Assembly: GCA_030704615.1 (NCBI GenBank)
Contig: CM060732.1
Location: 48,279,053-48,343,052, forward strand
Length of the DNA: 64,000 nt
Source: Takakia lepidozioides
Lineage: Eukaryota; Streptophyta; Takakiopsida; Takakiales; Takakiaceae
Direction: 5' to 3'
The position numbers and the translations under genes are program-made. The notes beneath the pieces were generated by a model that did not search any database, was not told the DNA's origin, and worked only from the letters and a program-made list of their open reading frames with translations. This document shows, piece after piece, positions 9,882 to 19,743 of the stretch. The first letter of the stretch is position 1. Every line of letters starts with the position of its first letter.

Positions 9882-11813
9882 ATTAAGGCATCGTTGACGA
9901 TACCTTAATCTGGTCAGCCATTCACATATTGAGGGTTAGTTTCCGCTTCATGAGTGGACTCTGAAGCAGAATGAAGAATGCAGATTAAGGCATCGTTGAC
10001 GATACCTTAATCTGGTCTGCTATTCCCAGGGTTTCTTTGAAACAGAGACGAACAGGCTTACTGTTAGGCATACACACTGGTGAGGGTTTCTGAAGCAGAA
10101 TGAAACATGTAGATTAAGGCATCGTTGACGACACTTTAATATAGTCTGTCATTCCCGGTTTGAGGGTTTGAGTGGTGGGTAGTCTGCACAGTGAGGGGAT
10201 AGCTGAAACAGAAATGAGGAGGGAAATTAAGGCATCGTTGACGACACCTTAATCTGGGAGTGGGAATCCGTTTAGCGAATACTTTGATGCAGAGAGGAAC
10301 AGGATCAGGAGTTGACAATATATACATTCAGTGGTTGTTTTCTTCTAAAATATGGAGGACGATTAAGGCATCGTTGACGATGCCATAATCTAGCCTGTAA
10401 AATGTACGTAGAGGCATAGTTTGAGGCAGTGATGAACAGGATTAGGGGTGGATAGTCTGCCTAGTGAGGAGACGTTCGAAACCAAAAATATGAGTGGTAT
10501 TAAGGCATCGTTGACAATGCCTTAATCTCGAGTGAAAACCTAGTTTTGATTGGACTTTCAAGCAGAGATGAACAGGATCCAGGGTTGAGAGTATCAAAAT
10601 TCAATGGCTATTTTGAACAGAAATAAGGAGGCAGATTAAGGCATCGTTGACGACAACTTAATCTGAACTGTCAAACACACTTTTCGGGCATACTTTGAAG
10701 TAGTTCAGAGACAAGATTAGTGGTGGGTACTCTGCACTTTGAGGGATATCTTGAACATAAATGAAGATGCAAATTAAGGCGTCGTTGACGATACCTTAAT
10801 CTGGAGTGTAAAATCTGTTTCTGGGGATACTATGAAGCAGAGAGGAACACGATCAGTCGTTGAGAATATGTTCATTGAAGGGCTGTTTTATACATAAAAA
10901 ATGAGGCAGATTAAGGCATCGTTGACGACACCTTAATCTGGCCTGTCAAACACACTTTTCATGCATACTTTGAAGCAGATCTGAACAGGATTAGTGCTGG
11001 GTAATCTGCACTTTGAGGGATGTCTAGAACATAAATGAAGATGCGAATTAAGGTATCGTTGACGATACCTTAATGTAGAGTGTAAAATCTGTTTCTGGGG
11101 ATACTATGAAACAGAGAGGAACTCGATGATGGTGGAGAATATGCTCATTGAAGGGCTGTTTTAAATACAATCAAGGAGGAAGATTAAGGCATCGTTGCCG
11201 ATACCTTAATCTGGAGTGTAAAATCTGTTTCTAGAGATACTATGAATCAGAGAGGAACACGATCAGGGGTGGGGAATGAGGTCATAGAAGGGCTGTTTAA
11301 ATATAAACAAGGAGGCAGATTAACGTATCGTTGACGACACCTTAATCTGGCCTGTCAAAAAAACTTTTCAGGCATACTTTGAAGCAGTTCAGAGATATGA
11401 TTATGGTGGGTAGTCTGCACTTTGAGGGTTGTCTTGAACATAAATGAAGATGCGAATTAAGGCATCGTTGACGATACCTTAATCTGGAGTGTAAAATCTG
11501 GACTTCGATTCATAGAGGAAGAGGATGGGGTGTGGAGCGTAGTCACATTCAATGAGTGTTTTACACAGAAATAAGGAGGCAGATTAAGGCATCGTTGACG
11601 ACACCTTATTCTGTCCTGTCAAATACAGTTTGCTTACTTTCAATCGGAGAGGAACAGTGTCATGGGTCCAGAGTGTGACTACAACTTGATCTATGATATT
11701 ATTTCGAATGTGGTGTATACTTTGAAGCATATGAAGTATATTTTTCAAAAGGTGGGCGTGTCTACAATCAAGGAGGAAGAGTCATAATAAGGCATCGCTG
11801 ACGACACCTTAAT
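9882..11813 (+). repeat. Tandem array carrying 15 copies of a 28-bp palindrome
   Basis: Each palindrome has a 13-base half-site close to ATTAAGG(C/T)ATCGT, a TG centre, and the complementary half-site. Starts are 9882, 9984, 10113, 10226, 10362, 10499, 10635, 10773, 10910, 11047, 11183, 11319, 11456, 11583 and 11786. From 10362 to 11456 the spacing is 136-138 bp throughout. The spacer DNA is also repeated but more diverged (recurrent TGTAAAATCTGTTTCT, GAAGCAGAGAGGAAC, AGGAGGCAG), in two alternating types. Palindromes are much better conserved than spacers. The copy at 11047-11074 is perfect in both arms. The array ends about 30 bp before the first methyltransferase-gene ATG. Confidence 0.95.
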
Positions 11814-11844
11814 AGTGGTTTGAATTGTGGGAAAACACAAATGA

Positions 11845-12451
11845 ATGCAGAAAAAAAGGAAGAAGGCGGGGGAAAGCCAACCTGCACAGGAGACATCTGT
11901 TCCTGATACTCAAGATGAAGACCCATCTGACAATTACAAAGATAAAGTGCATTCACTGATGTATACCTCCAAGGTAAACTCCAGGAAGGTCATAAATTCC
12001 ATGGAAGTTCGGGACGGCACTCTTATGATTCCCCTATGCAGGATGATTTCCATGCCTGCCGTTCGTCCAGCCCTGCATCATGATATCAAGAAGCTACAGG
12101 GTGATTTCATCCACGGGTACTTGAAGGGCTCCGCAGTTTTTTACGTGCCAGTACAGACATCCAGGGATCAGAAAAACTGGTTGACGAAGAGATTATGGCC
12201 AGTTGGGACCCGCTTTGGAATGAGGTGAATTCGGAGTTTGAGGCAGAGCTTTCCCAGAACCCATCTCACACGCAGTACATGGGGAAGATGTTCTTCGTAT
12301 GGGATGGTAATCACCGTTTAGTTGCCTGGATGGAATATATCACAAGAATGTATGCCGACAACAAAGACTGGCACCACCGAGTTCTGTCAATGGTTTTGGA
12401 TCCACAAGGCAAAATAACCCAACTTATGACTGCCATGCACGATGTCAACAA
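11845..12451 (+). CDS. ParB-methyltransferase exon 1 (ParB/Srx-like domain)
   Basis: It encodes a basic N-terminus (MQKKRKKAGES) and the ParB-like fold through HDVNK. The frame changes at the A5 run 12172-12176. One extra A would join VPVQTSRDQK to LVDEEIMASWDPLWNEVN. The donor is AA followed by GTAAGT. An acceptor-like gaatgcag overlaps the ATG, so this could instead be an internal exon. Confidence 0.6.
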
Positions 12452-15400
12452 GTAAGTTTTGTTTTGTTTCCTCTTTGTGAACTACATTTTTGTCCCTTGC
12501 TTCATTTCTTGTACTCATTTTCTTTCAATGCAGGCGAGACGTCACACGTCACCACGAACATAGTGCATACACTGTTTCGGATGCAAAGTATAGGAGTCAT
12601 GCCTTTGGAAACATTCTCCAGCGTCTTGTTTGCGGAGACACTGAAGAAATGCCAGACAATCAAGAAGTCTGAAACTTGGTACAATCTAACGAGGGAAGCT
12701 TTCCTCGAGTACTTGTACGCGGTAAGACTATTTCCTTGTCTGTCTTGATTTATCTTTCATTTTTGGTTTGAACTTGTCCCTACATGGCCTGACATGTAAT
12801 AATAGGCCACCGTTCTTGTGTCACAGCAAGAAATTGCGGATGCTAGAGAGCGAGTGAAGCTGGAGTATTATGCCACTACTCCGGAGGAAGAGAGAACAAC
12901 GAATGGGGTGGAGACCAAAATGAAAGATGAGATGGATACGGCACGGAAAAACCTCAAAAGTGCGTTTGACAAGCACATACGAATTGCTGACCCTGGGGTG
13001 GGAAAGGGGTTTCTGGAGCAGATTCGGATACACTGGAACAAGCCCACCAAGCCTGAGATGACACAGGAAAAGATCCACCGTCTGTCGATTTCCATGGTTG
13101 AGCCGGCTCAAAAGGTGAGGTGGCTCGAAATCTGGAACTCGGATCCAATCGTCCGGGACACAAATAATTTCCCAAAACCGCATAGGGACCCTGAGACAGG
13201 AGTGGTGACATCAGTGAGCGATCGTGCATTTGAGACATGGTTGCACAAAGCCACCTTTTGGAGCTAGGTAAGAATTTCCAAACGTTCCACATTGTTCGCA
13301 ATGACTTCGCTATTTATATGGTTGAAACACTGCACATATGGTCGTTCTTTTTGCAGCTGGAGAAGCGGGCCATTGAAACATTGGAGAAGTCACTACTAGA
13401 CTACAAAATCACCATGACATCTCCCAGCATCAAGTTTGAGTCCTACGTTCGTAAATGGAGAAGGGAGCTCTGGAAGTATGCATTTTTCCGGGAGTTCGAG
13501 AAGGAGGGAGGGATTCTTCGATCTAATATTTCGATCATCAGTACAACGGCGAGGAGGCAATGAAACGTGTGCTGTACAGGTGCGTGCACTGACTCATTTC
13601 TCTTTCTGTGAGGGGGAAATTAAAGTGTCGTCAACGACACCTTAGTTTGCGCATTATAGGTATGCCCATATCCTGCTTACAAATGGACCTTGTGGGACTT
13701 TGATCCTGTAAGGGGGTTTGAATTAAGGGGGCCTCAATCTCTGCAGCACTGTCCCTACTTTCAATTGCAATGCAGTCTTGTGCAGTTCTGTATTGTGTCA
13801 TTCTCTTCTTTGATTGTTATCTGAAAGAAAATTAAGGTGTCGTTGACGATACCTTAAATCCGTGCCCTCTTGGGATGAATTTGCCATGAAGGGGGATCGT
13901 ACATGGTCTGATTGTTTGGAAAATTGGCAACATCAGTTATGGAGTCCTCTCTTAGTGCCTGGATTAAGATGTCGTTGACGACACCTTAGTCCTCAGAGTG
14001 AAATGCAGCCATTTATGGCAGTTCAATGGCCATTTCTATTGCGTTCAAGGAAACTATCTAAGCGGGATGGTCTTATTGTCTGCAGGTACTTTCGCTTTGT
14101 TCTTATTCCGGAGAACATACTGAGTGAGGATCCAGACTTCATTCGTGGATGGGCGAACCCAAACGATGAAACCACAATGTACACTGCTGGCATTGTGAAG
14201 GACTGGGGTCGGGCACATTACCATGACTGTGGGTGGTACGTGGACTGCCGAGCTTCGACTCCCTGGGAGGAGAATGTCATGAGGAATCAGAATGAGAACG
14301 CAGATTCACTGGCCCCCCGGACAGATGAGGAATTGCAGCAAAGAGCCTTGGCGCTTCTGAATAAGAAAGAGCCTACAAAACCGGCCACCCCTGCTGACGG
14401 CAAGAAGAAAAAGAAGGGGAAACAGACAGTGGATGCTTCAGCGGCTGCTGGGGAAGCAGTGGCAGACCCTCCTGACACTGCTGGGCCAGCTGGGGGTTCT
14501 GTAGATTTGACTTTACAACCTGCCAAGAAACAGCAGACACAGGTCGCCATCACATCCACCGCAGTAGATCGGCGCAGTACACACATAGCAAAGAAACGCC
14601 CTTACGGAGCACGGCTGTGTGTGTCCAGGGTGGTGGGCCCGCACTTCCAGCGTAAAATGGCCAACGTGAGCTTCCTCCGTATGATGGAGTCAAGAAAGTC
14701 CACTTTCGTGGGTGGCAAGTCACCTACATGGGACCATCTGTGCTCTTTCCTCACCCTGGTGAGCACGCCACATCTATCGTAATCTGATCATTTTTGTTGC
14801 ATTGTTGGGGGAGCGTAGGTGGTGCATTAAGGTGTCATCAACGACATCTACGGTACAACGGATCACTGGTTCGGGTGTCTCCACTGCAATTTGTCAATCT
14901 CATTCGATTGCCTGTCCTCATTTCAGGTGACCAGGACGCCATGTTGGGTGAATGGAGTGCAGCAGCCCTACGCAACAGATCTTGTCATCCTTGACATCCC
15001 AGATGGGCTTCCGGTGCCTGATATCATTCCCACAGATGTGACTCCAGCCTGGAATGCTCATAATCCACTTTATTGGTAGTGGGCCTTCTCTTTCAGCAAC
15101 AAGTTTCTGTCTGACGCTGGGTCGCTTTTGATTTTCCAGGGTGAAGACATGGCATCCCGCCGGATGCTTCACAACTACATGAAGTCCTCGGGGTTCAAAA
15201 TCCGCAAAATTTGGACCTGTGTCAACACCTTGCCACTATCTAGTGCAGAGTTTCCCGGGCAGAAGGTACTCACCTGGGTTTTTTTGTGTGCTCGTGTTTC
15301 GTGGAATTGCCCTTAACAACATTGGTGCTGCTGCAGACACATATGTTCAAGGCCATTTGTCTTGCTCGAATTCGGCCAGACACCACTCCTGCTCATGTTG

Positions 15401-15903
15401 GCCATTTCGACGTTTGGGAAGGGGGGCTTCACATAGACCCGGAATGCGACCCTGTGGAATCCGATGTTATCCACAACTATGTGGACTCCTCCCAGACATT
15501 GAAAAAAACTGGTGGCATTCCATGGAGAGGTGTGCGGGAGAAGTCACCCGCTTTCATGCAGACTTTGATTGAGACATGCAGCCGACATGGTGGGAAAGTG
15601 GTGGACCTGTCCATGAGAACAGGTTGGTGCCCAATCAAATTCCATTTCTTGGGTGCACTTCTTTGCCTTCAGATTGTGCTTCTTACTTTGTTTCGTGGAT
15701 CCATTTGCACTGTTGCAGGGGCTTCCTTCCATGCATGCAGGCATTTTTTCGGGATGGAGGGGGACGAGCACCTCTACTCTCAAGTCATCGCACCTCTGTC
15801 TGGGGGTTCATCGCATTCGACCCAGACTGAGAACATTGTTGTGGAGCCGGATCTGCAAGAGCCCGATGCTCTGGATGTTGATTCCAATTTCTCATGTGAG
15901 TAA
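11845..15903 (+). CDS. ParB/sulfiredoxin-like domain fused to a degenerate beta-class DNA methyltransferase, nine exons
   Basis: The N-terminal domain has the ParB/Srx layout: MISMPAVRP...DIKKLQGDFI..GYLKGS..YVPV, then FVWDGNHRLVAW with the family's D-G-N-H-R loop. A helical middle region and a Lys-rich linker follow. The C-terminal part has the permuted order of N4/N6 methylases: motif-IV region (DLVILDIPDG in place of DPPY), SSGFKIRKIWTCVN, FKAICLARI, then VREKSPAFMQTLIETC and motif I (VVDLSMRTGASFHACR followed by GMEGDEHLY in place of DPFAGSGT..A...GIE.D). Both catalytic and SAM-binding motifs are altered, so methylation activity is doubtful; a DNA- or nucleotide-binding role is possible. 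All but one intron have GT-AG borders. Frames change at A5 (12172), the exon 1/2 junction, T4 (13256) and T3 (13529), so it may be a recent pseudogene. Confidence 0.6.
12534..12721 (+). CDS. ParB-methyltransferase exon 2
   Basis: The acceptor is tttcaatgcag and the donor GTAAGA. The better frame reads ETSHVTTNIVHTLFRMQSIG and ends FLEYLYA, in phase with exon 3. It does not connect in phase with exon 1, so there is an unresolved one-base problem at the junction. Confidence 0.55.
12806..13267 (+). CDS. ParB-methyltransferase exon 3 (helical middle region)
   Basis: It is a long charged frame (QQEIADARERVKLEYYATTP ... FETWLHKATF). A TAG closes it one codon before the donor GTAAG. One extra T in the T4 run 13256-13259 would remove the stop and give LEL leading into exon 4 (LEKRAIETLEK). 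Confidence 0.6.
   Translation, partial: ATVLVSQQEIADARERVKLEYYATTPEEERTTNGVETKMKDEMDTARKNLKSAFDKHIRIADPGVGKGFLEQIRIHWNKPTKPEMTQEKIHRLSISMVEPAQKVRWLEIWNSDPIVRDTNNFPKPHRDPETGVVTSVSDRAFETWLHKATFWS
13357..13579 (+). CDS. ParB-methyltransferase exon 4
   Basis: After the acceptor ttttgcag it reads LEKRAIETLEKSLLDYKITM ... ELWKYAFFREFEKEGG. At T3 (13529-13531) the frame must shift to continue as DHQYNGEEAMKRVLY up to the donor GTGCGT. Confidence 0.55.
13619..13646. repeat. Array-type palindrome in intron 4
   Basis: The half-site ATTAAAGTGTCGT with a CA centre is the reverse orientation of the array consensus. It lies 40 bp after the exon 4 donor. Confidence 0.85.
13831..13858. repeat. Array-type palindrome in intron 4 (second)
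   Basis: The half-site is ATTAAGGTGTCGT with a TG centre and the complementary arm ending ACCTTAAA. It has one or two mismatches to the array consensus. Confidence 0.85.
13963..13990. repeat. Array-type palindrome in intron 4 (third)
   Basis: The half-site is ATTAAGATGTCGT with a TG centre and the complementary arm ending CACCTTAGT. It is about 95 bp before exon 5. Confidence 0.85.
14086..14758 (+). CDS. ParB-methyltransferase exon 5 (linker and start of methylase part)
   Basis: It begins YFRFVLIPENIL, includes GWANPNDETTMYTAG and a Lys/Ala-rich low-complexity linker (DGKKKKKGKQ), and ends with a basic segment before LCSFLTL. Splice sites are tgtctgcag and GTGAGC. The frame is open throughout. 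Confidence 0.65.
14826..14853. repeat. Decayed array-type palindrome in intron 5
   Basis: The left half (ATTAAGGTGTCAT) and centre are clear. The right arm is largely lost. Confidence 0.6.
14927..15075 (+). CDS. ParB-methyltransferase exon 6 (motif IV region)
   Basis: It encodes CWVNGVQQPYATDLVILDIP followed by DG. This is the position of the DPPY catalytic motif in beta-class N4/N6 methylases, but both the second Pro and the Tyr are missing. Confidence 0.6.
15140..15265 (+). CDS. ParB-methyltransferase exon 7
   Basis: It reads GEDMASRRMLHNYMKSSGFK, then IRKIWTCVN. This resembles the strand-helix that follows motif IV. The donor is GTACTC. Confidence 0.55.
15337..15622 (+). CDS. ParB-methyltransferase exon 8
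   Basis: It begins THMFKAICLARIRPD and ends with VREKSPAFMQTLIETC, then GGKVVDLSMRT. This matches the EKP..L...I.......G..VLDPF segment that leads into SAM-binding motif I. Confidence 0.6.
15719..15903 (+). CDS. ParB-methyltransferase exon 9 (end of motif I)
   Basis: It completes motif I (GASFHACRHFFGMEGDEHLY) and ends with an acidic tail and TAA. The end overlaps a donor-like GTGAGT. A short frame at about 16018-16096 (EPKVATVPPFLCKPAIFPKS) could be one more exon, but the join is not in phase. Confidence 0.55.
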
Positions 15904-16772
15904 GTGCTAGTTCAGTTGTGGCAATTCACTGACACGACGACGCATCCTTCCATTTCCATCTTTCTTGCACAAGTTGGGCAGCTGAATGTATATGGACTTA
16001 CATTGTTTGTTTGTGTGTAGAGGAGCCCAAGGTCGCCACGGTTCCTCCCTTTCTTTGCAAACCTGCAATTTTTCCCAAGTCCGAAAGCAGATTTTAAATT
16101 GCCATGTTATGCGGAGGCTGCAGCTTCGGAATTTAGTCTCCTCTCTTCTCCCCCTGGTTTGCTTTTAAACAGAGAGGGTTTTGTGCAAAGCAGGGCTAGT
16201 GTCTTCATAGACAGTTCTGCCTTCGTTTTGGACGCCGACTCCAGTAGCACGGAATATTCTTCGTGGAATGAATCTTTAGTTATTAAACAATTTCCTTTGA
16301 AGCACCAAATGGCCTCTCCACCTTCTTTGCAAATGTGTGTCAGCAACTATGTCGACTTCTGATTGTTGATGAAAGGACAATCACAACCCTCACCAGTGGG
16401 CAGAAGTTCACTCTAGAGGTAGGGGGATTTAGCAACCACTACTGAAAAATGCATCTTAGTTTTGCATTCATCTAGAAACTACATTCATCCATGTACCATT
16501 CGTCGAACATCCTTTCATCCCCCATTCATCCATCGTTCATCCATAACGATGAATGACGAATGCATGATATACTTGACACAACCCGCAGTAATAGGTCGTC
16601 TAGGCCGAATAGGTATCCGCGGTTATAGGTGAGCACATGCAGATCCGTGAGCAGAATTCTGCTCACGGAATTTTCTGCTCACGGAATCTGCTCGCGGTTT
16701 AGCAATCCCCAAAAATCAGCATGGTAATCAATGGATAGTGTATGCAGAAACCACTAAGCATACTGGACAACG
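15904..16772. other. Spacer downstream of the methyltransferase gene
   Basis: It holds a possible terminal exon (16018-16096), clustered CATTCATCC motifs in both orientations (16490-16570), and a perfect 26-bp palindrome at 16644-16669 (arms TCCGTGAGCAGAA). Two further half-copies of TCTGCTCACGGAA follow the palindrome. Confidence 0.5.
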
Positions 16773-18461
16773 AGAGAGGGAAGATATTTTTTGTCATGTC
16801 AAGACAAAGACAGGACCCCTAGGGTCGTTGTCATGAATAAGAAGAATAATCAGACATATCAGCCACTTAACAGTGGCACCATCCATCAATCATCAAGCTT
16901 AGAAAATCCAGAATTATATCCATGCACAATAATAAGGTCATGTCAGAATTATTCATAACCCAAAGAGTATTCCACTGATGCTGATTGACCATCATTCATG
17001 ATCATGATACACATTCAGAGGTCTGGGTGGGATGGCGGGTACTTGGCCATACTTTGGCTTTGATGTTGTGCAGGTCAAATGGTCATACAGATTTACTATC
17101 CGCAAGCTGTAATCCAAGCATACTTACTCAAACCCCATGGGTGTCATGGAGGGTTTTTTTAAAAAAAGAAAAAAGAACACTTGGATATCACAGATTTAAA
17201 TACCTTGCCCTTCCAGTATTTGTTTAAACTGGTCTGCAGCACAGCTTGCCCCCACAGGGGAGGGGGATATGTCTGGTAAGTTTTCCAGACTACCCCTATA
17301 CCATTATTTCTTGCTACAGCTGAAAATCAAAGTTCATGACACAGCAAGGTACAAATAAAGGACTGCATACACATCCTGTGACAGTATATGATACTGTCAG
17401 CACACCCTATTCACATCATTCCACGTTTGACCATGTCATTACACCATGTCCAGGGGGTATTTCCACTTAACCACCCTGGCTGCCTCAAAAACCAGTTACC
17501 AATTATATTGCTGCCATATTTCAGTGTCAGCCAAATAGCCACAGGTAGAATCTTCACAATACCCTGGCCTAAGCATCTAGCTAACAAAGCCATCCGGGTT
17601 GGAACATAACAGGGCCATTTTACCATCATGGGTACCCGAGTAGCTGCAGCAAACAGTTCCTTGCAACCTCTCATTTTGTTTCCAACTACCATAAGGTAAG
17701 CAAAGCAAACTAGGGCCTGGAAAACAGATGTGTGTCTCTCACACAAGCCATCCCGACTGTCACAACAAAGCAGAGGTCTTCCACTGCCTGGGCCGAAATA
17801 GCCCACCTTAGAAAGCATTACACTTGTTCTTCATAAATAAAGGAAGGAAAGAGGTAGAATCAAGAAAAACCATAGAGTAGTTTAGTGTTTCAACATTTTA
17901 AGATGAGTCCCTGGCAAGCGATTCCTTCCCCTGCTCTGCAATCCCACTTGGCATCCAGCAGCACCTAGACATCAGTATTTCAAGTGGAAGCCCTCACCAA
18001 TGCCCATCCCAAAAACAACCACAATGCATTGTGAGTTAGTGAGGATGCACGAGGTGAATAGCAGGCTTCCACACTTGCCATCGAGGTCAAATACACTTCA
18101 ATCTAAGCGCAAAGAATGCGAAAGAAAGCAGGGAAGCAAGACAAGCAGAAAAAGAACTTTTTTTACTGTTTGGGGGAGAGTCGTCATCTCTCCACAAGCC
18201 TAACCGTGCAGGGAGGTCTCCGCCAGCACCACACCACTGCTACCTTAACCAAAGCAAAGTCTTGCCAAGCACAAGAAAAAAGAGCTTGGTCTCAAAAGGT
18301 AGGGTTTATTAAGGGAGGGAGAGAGACTTCCTTGTTCTACCAAGACGCCGCCATTCATCAAAGATCCAGAGGAGGGCTCCTAGGGAAACGTCATAAGCAT
18401 GCAGGTGGTACCTCCGCCATCATTGCCACGGTTCCCTTGTGCAGCAAAAAAACAGACAAAT
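16773..18461 (+). repeat. Long direct repeat, right copy
   Basis: This is the second copy of the 5876-7559 repeat in the same orientation, differing by scattered substitutions and short indels. Its right edge abuts a coding-like exon on the minus strand. Confidence 0.9.
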
Positions 18462-18671
18462 AGGTGTCACAACTGCCTTCAAGTCAACATCGGAATTAAG
18501 TCCCACTACTCGCAAATGCAGAATGTCTCCCTCATCGGCGTGGGAAAAATGGGGTTTGGCATGATATGATTGTAGTTCACAACCAAAGGGCATATCCTTC
18601 AGCCTTGACGTCTTTGCGATCTTATTCTGTGACGCATTTTTCATAACTTGTGAAATGGAAAAGCAGCTACA
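18462..18671 (-). CDS. Orphan exon cut by the right direct repeat
   Basis: The frame after an acceptor (gatgtgtag) reads SRLKDMPFGCELQSYHAKPH, then FSHADEGDILHLRVVGLNSD, and ends VVTP right at the repeat boundary. It looks coding but is not recognised. It is possibly the upstream part of the gene whose other part sits at 5490-5853. Confidence 0.35.
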
Positions 18672-18767
18672 CATCAAATTATTGCAAGGCCACTCAATGG
18701 CACTATGAACGTGTCGAGCATGCTGTCAGAAAACTAGACGGGCAAAAACCCAATTCAACAGCCTCAC

Positions 18768-19010
18768 CTAGCGTGGATACTTGGGAATTGATGCCAGAAG
18801 GGCATACCCGTATGCGCACTCCATCGTGCCTCCATCTAGCACATTCTGTAAATGTTGAATGACCAAAACCCCGATGTCACACCCTTCTGAGAGGCCACTA
18901 CGTGCGCTCACAGTATACGAAGGCCTTGCCGTGTCAGGATTCGCATTCCCACGTCCTGCCATGTCCGACGCAGCACTTGCATCCCTGTCTCTGCCAGGTG
19001 GAGGCAACAT
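18768..19010 (-). CDS. Orphan upstream exon, unknown protein
   Basis: The frame includes YTVSARSGLSEGCDIGVLVI and QHLQNVLDGGTMECAYGYAL. It ends at a good donor (CTAG followed by GTGAGG). It is probably the exon before 18462-18671. Confidence 0.3.
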   Translation of the reverse strand: MLPPPGRDRDASAASDMAGRGNANPDTARPSYTVSARSGLSEGCDIGVLVIQHLQNVLDGGTMECAYGYALLASIPKYPR

Positions 19011-19440
19011 ATATTAAAATATCTATTCCCCCAAGGCCACATTTTGTTTACCTCTTTTTGTGAAAACCACGTCAGCAAATGTGCTGCCGAATCACAGGTG
19101 CAATGAATGCATAGTGGTTCATGGAGTCGTTGAGTCGACTACATATTCACTTTAATGAATAAATATCTTTATTCCATTAATCGAATGAGGAATGAAAATT
19201 TGTAGTCGCGTGTGCAGTAATTACAACCACTTGTAATTTTGGTTTTTTCAAATTTTATGTATTTACGCAATTCGTGAAATAGCCCGGAATTATGCTACGA
19301 CTCCGGAGTCGTTGACCCCACTTCCGTTCGCCGTCCGAAATGCCCTCCATGGGCCCACATTGTCTGTTCCGACTCTCCAATAGTCCTAAGTGGTTCCCGG
19401 AGTGGTGGCGGATATGCAGTCGATTCGCTTCTAGTGTCGT

Positions 19441-19743
19441 TTGTTCGAAAGACGTCAAGAAAAACGATCTGGATGGTCGACAACGCATCATGCCGCTGCT
19501 ACTACGACACCAAACACAACGATCCATCAGACATCCGATAGTGATCCTATGCAGATTGATGCTATCAAGCCATTGACGCCACAAGAAAAACAAAGATGGC
19601 GCTCGAATGGATTATGCCTCTATTGCGGAGAAGAAGATCACATAGCATTAAACTGCCCCAATAAGAGAAGATTCAAAGCTCGGGGCGCAATTCAAGTGTT
19701 CGATACGAGGACGTCGGAAAACGAAGATGTCCAGTCACAGTAG
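19441..19743 (+). pseudogene. Chromovirus gag C-terminus with zinc knuckle
   Basis: It contains DPMQIDAIKPLTPQEKQRW and a CX2CX4HX4C knuckle (CLYCGEEDHIALNC), the RNA-binding motif of gag. It ends with a stop before the protease. Confidence 0.85.

Noticed and set aside
9882-11813. CRISPR-like array (28-bp repeats with spacers)
   Set aside because: The spacers are about 109 bp, are themselves repetitive, and the context is eukaryotic with spliced genes. It is a tandem satellite-like array.
5876-18461. Complete LTR retrotransposon with 1.7-kb LTRs
   Set aside because: The repeats lack TG...CA ends, a flanking target duplication, a primer-binding site and any gag or pol. The internal gene is spliced and unrelated to retroelements.
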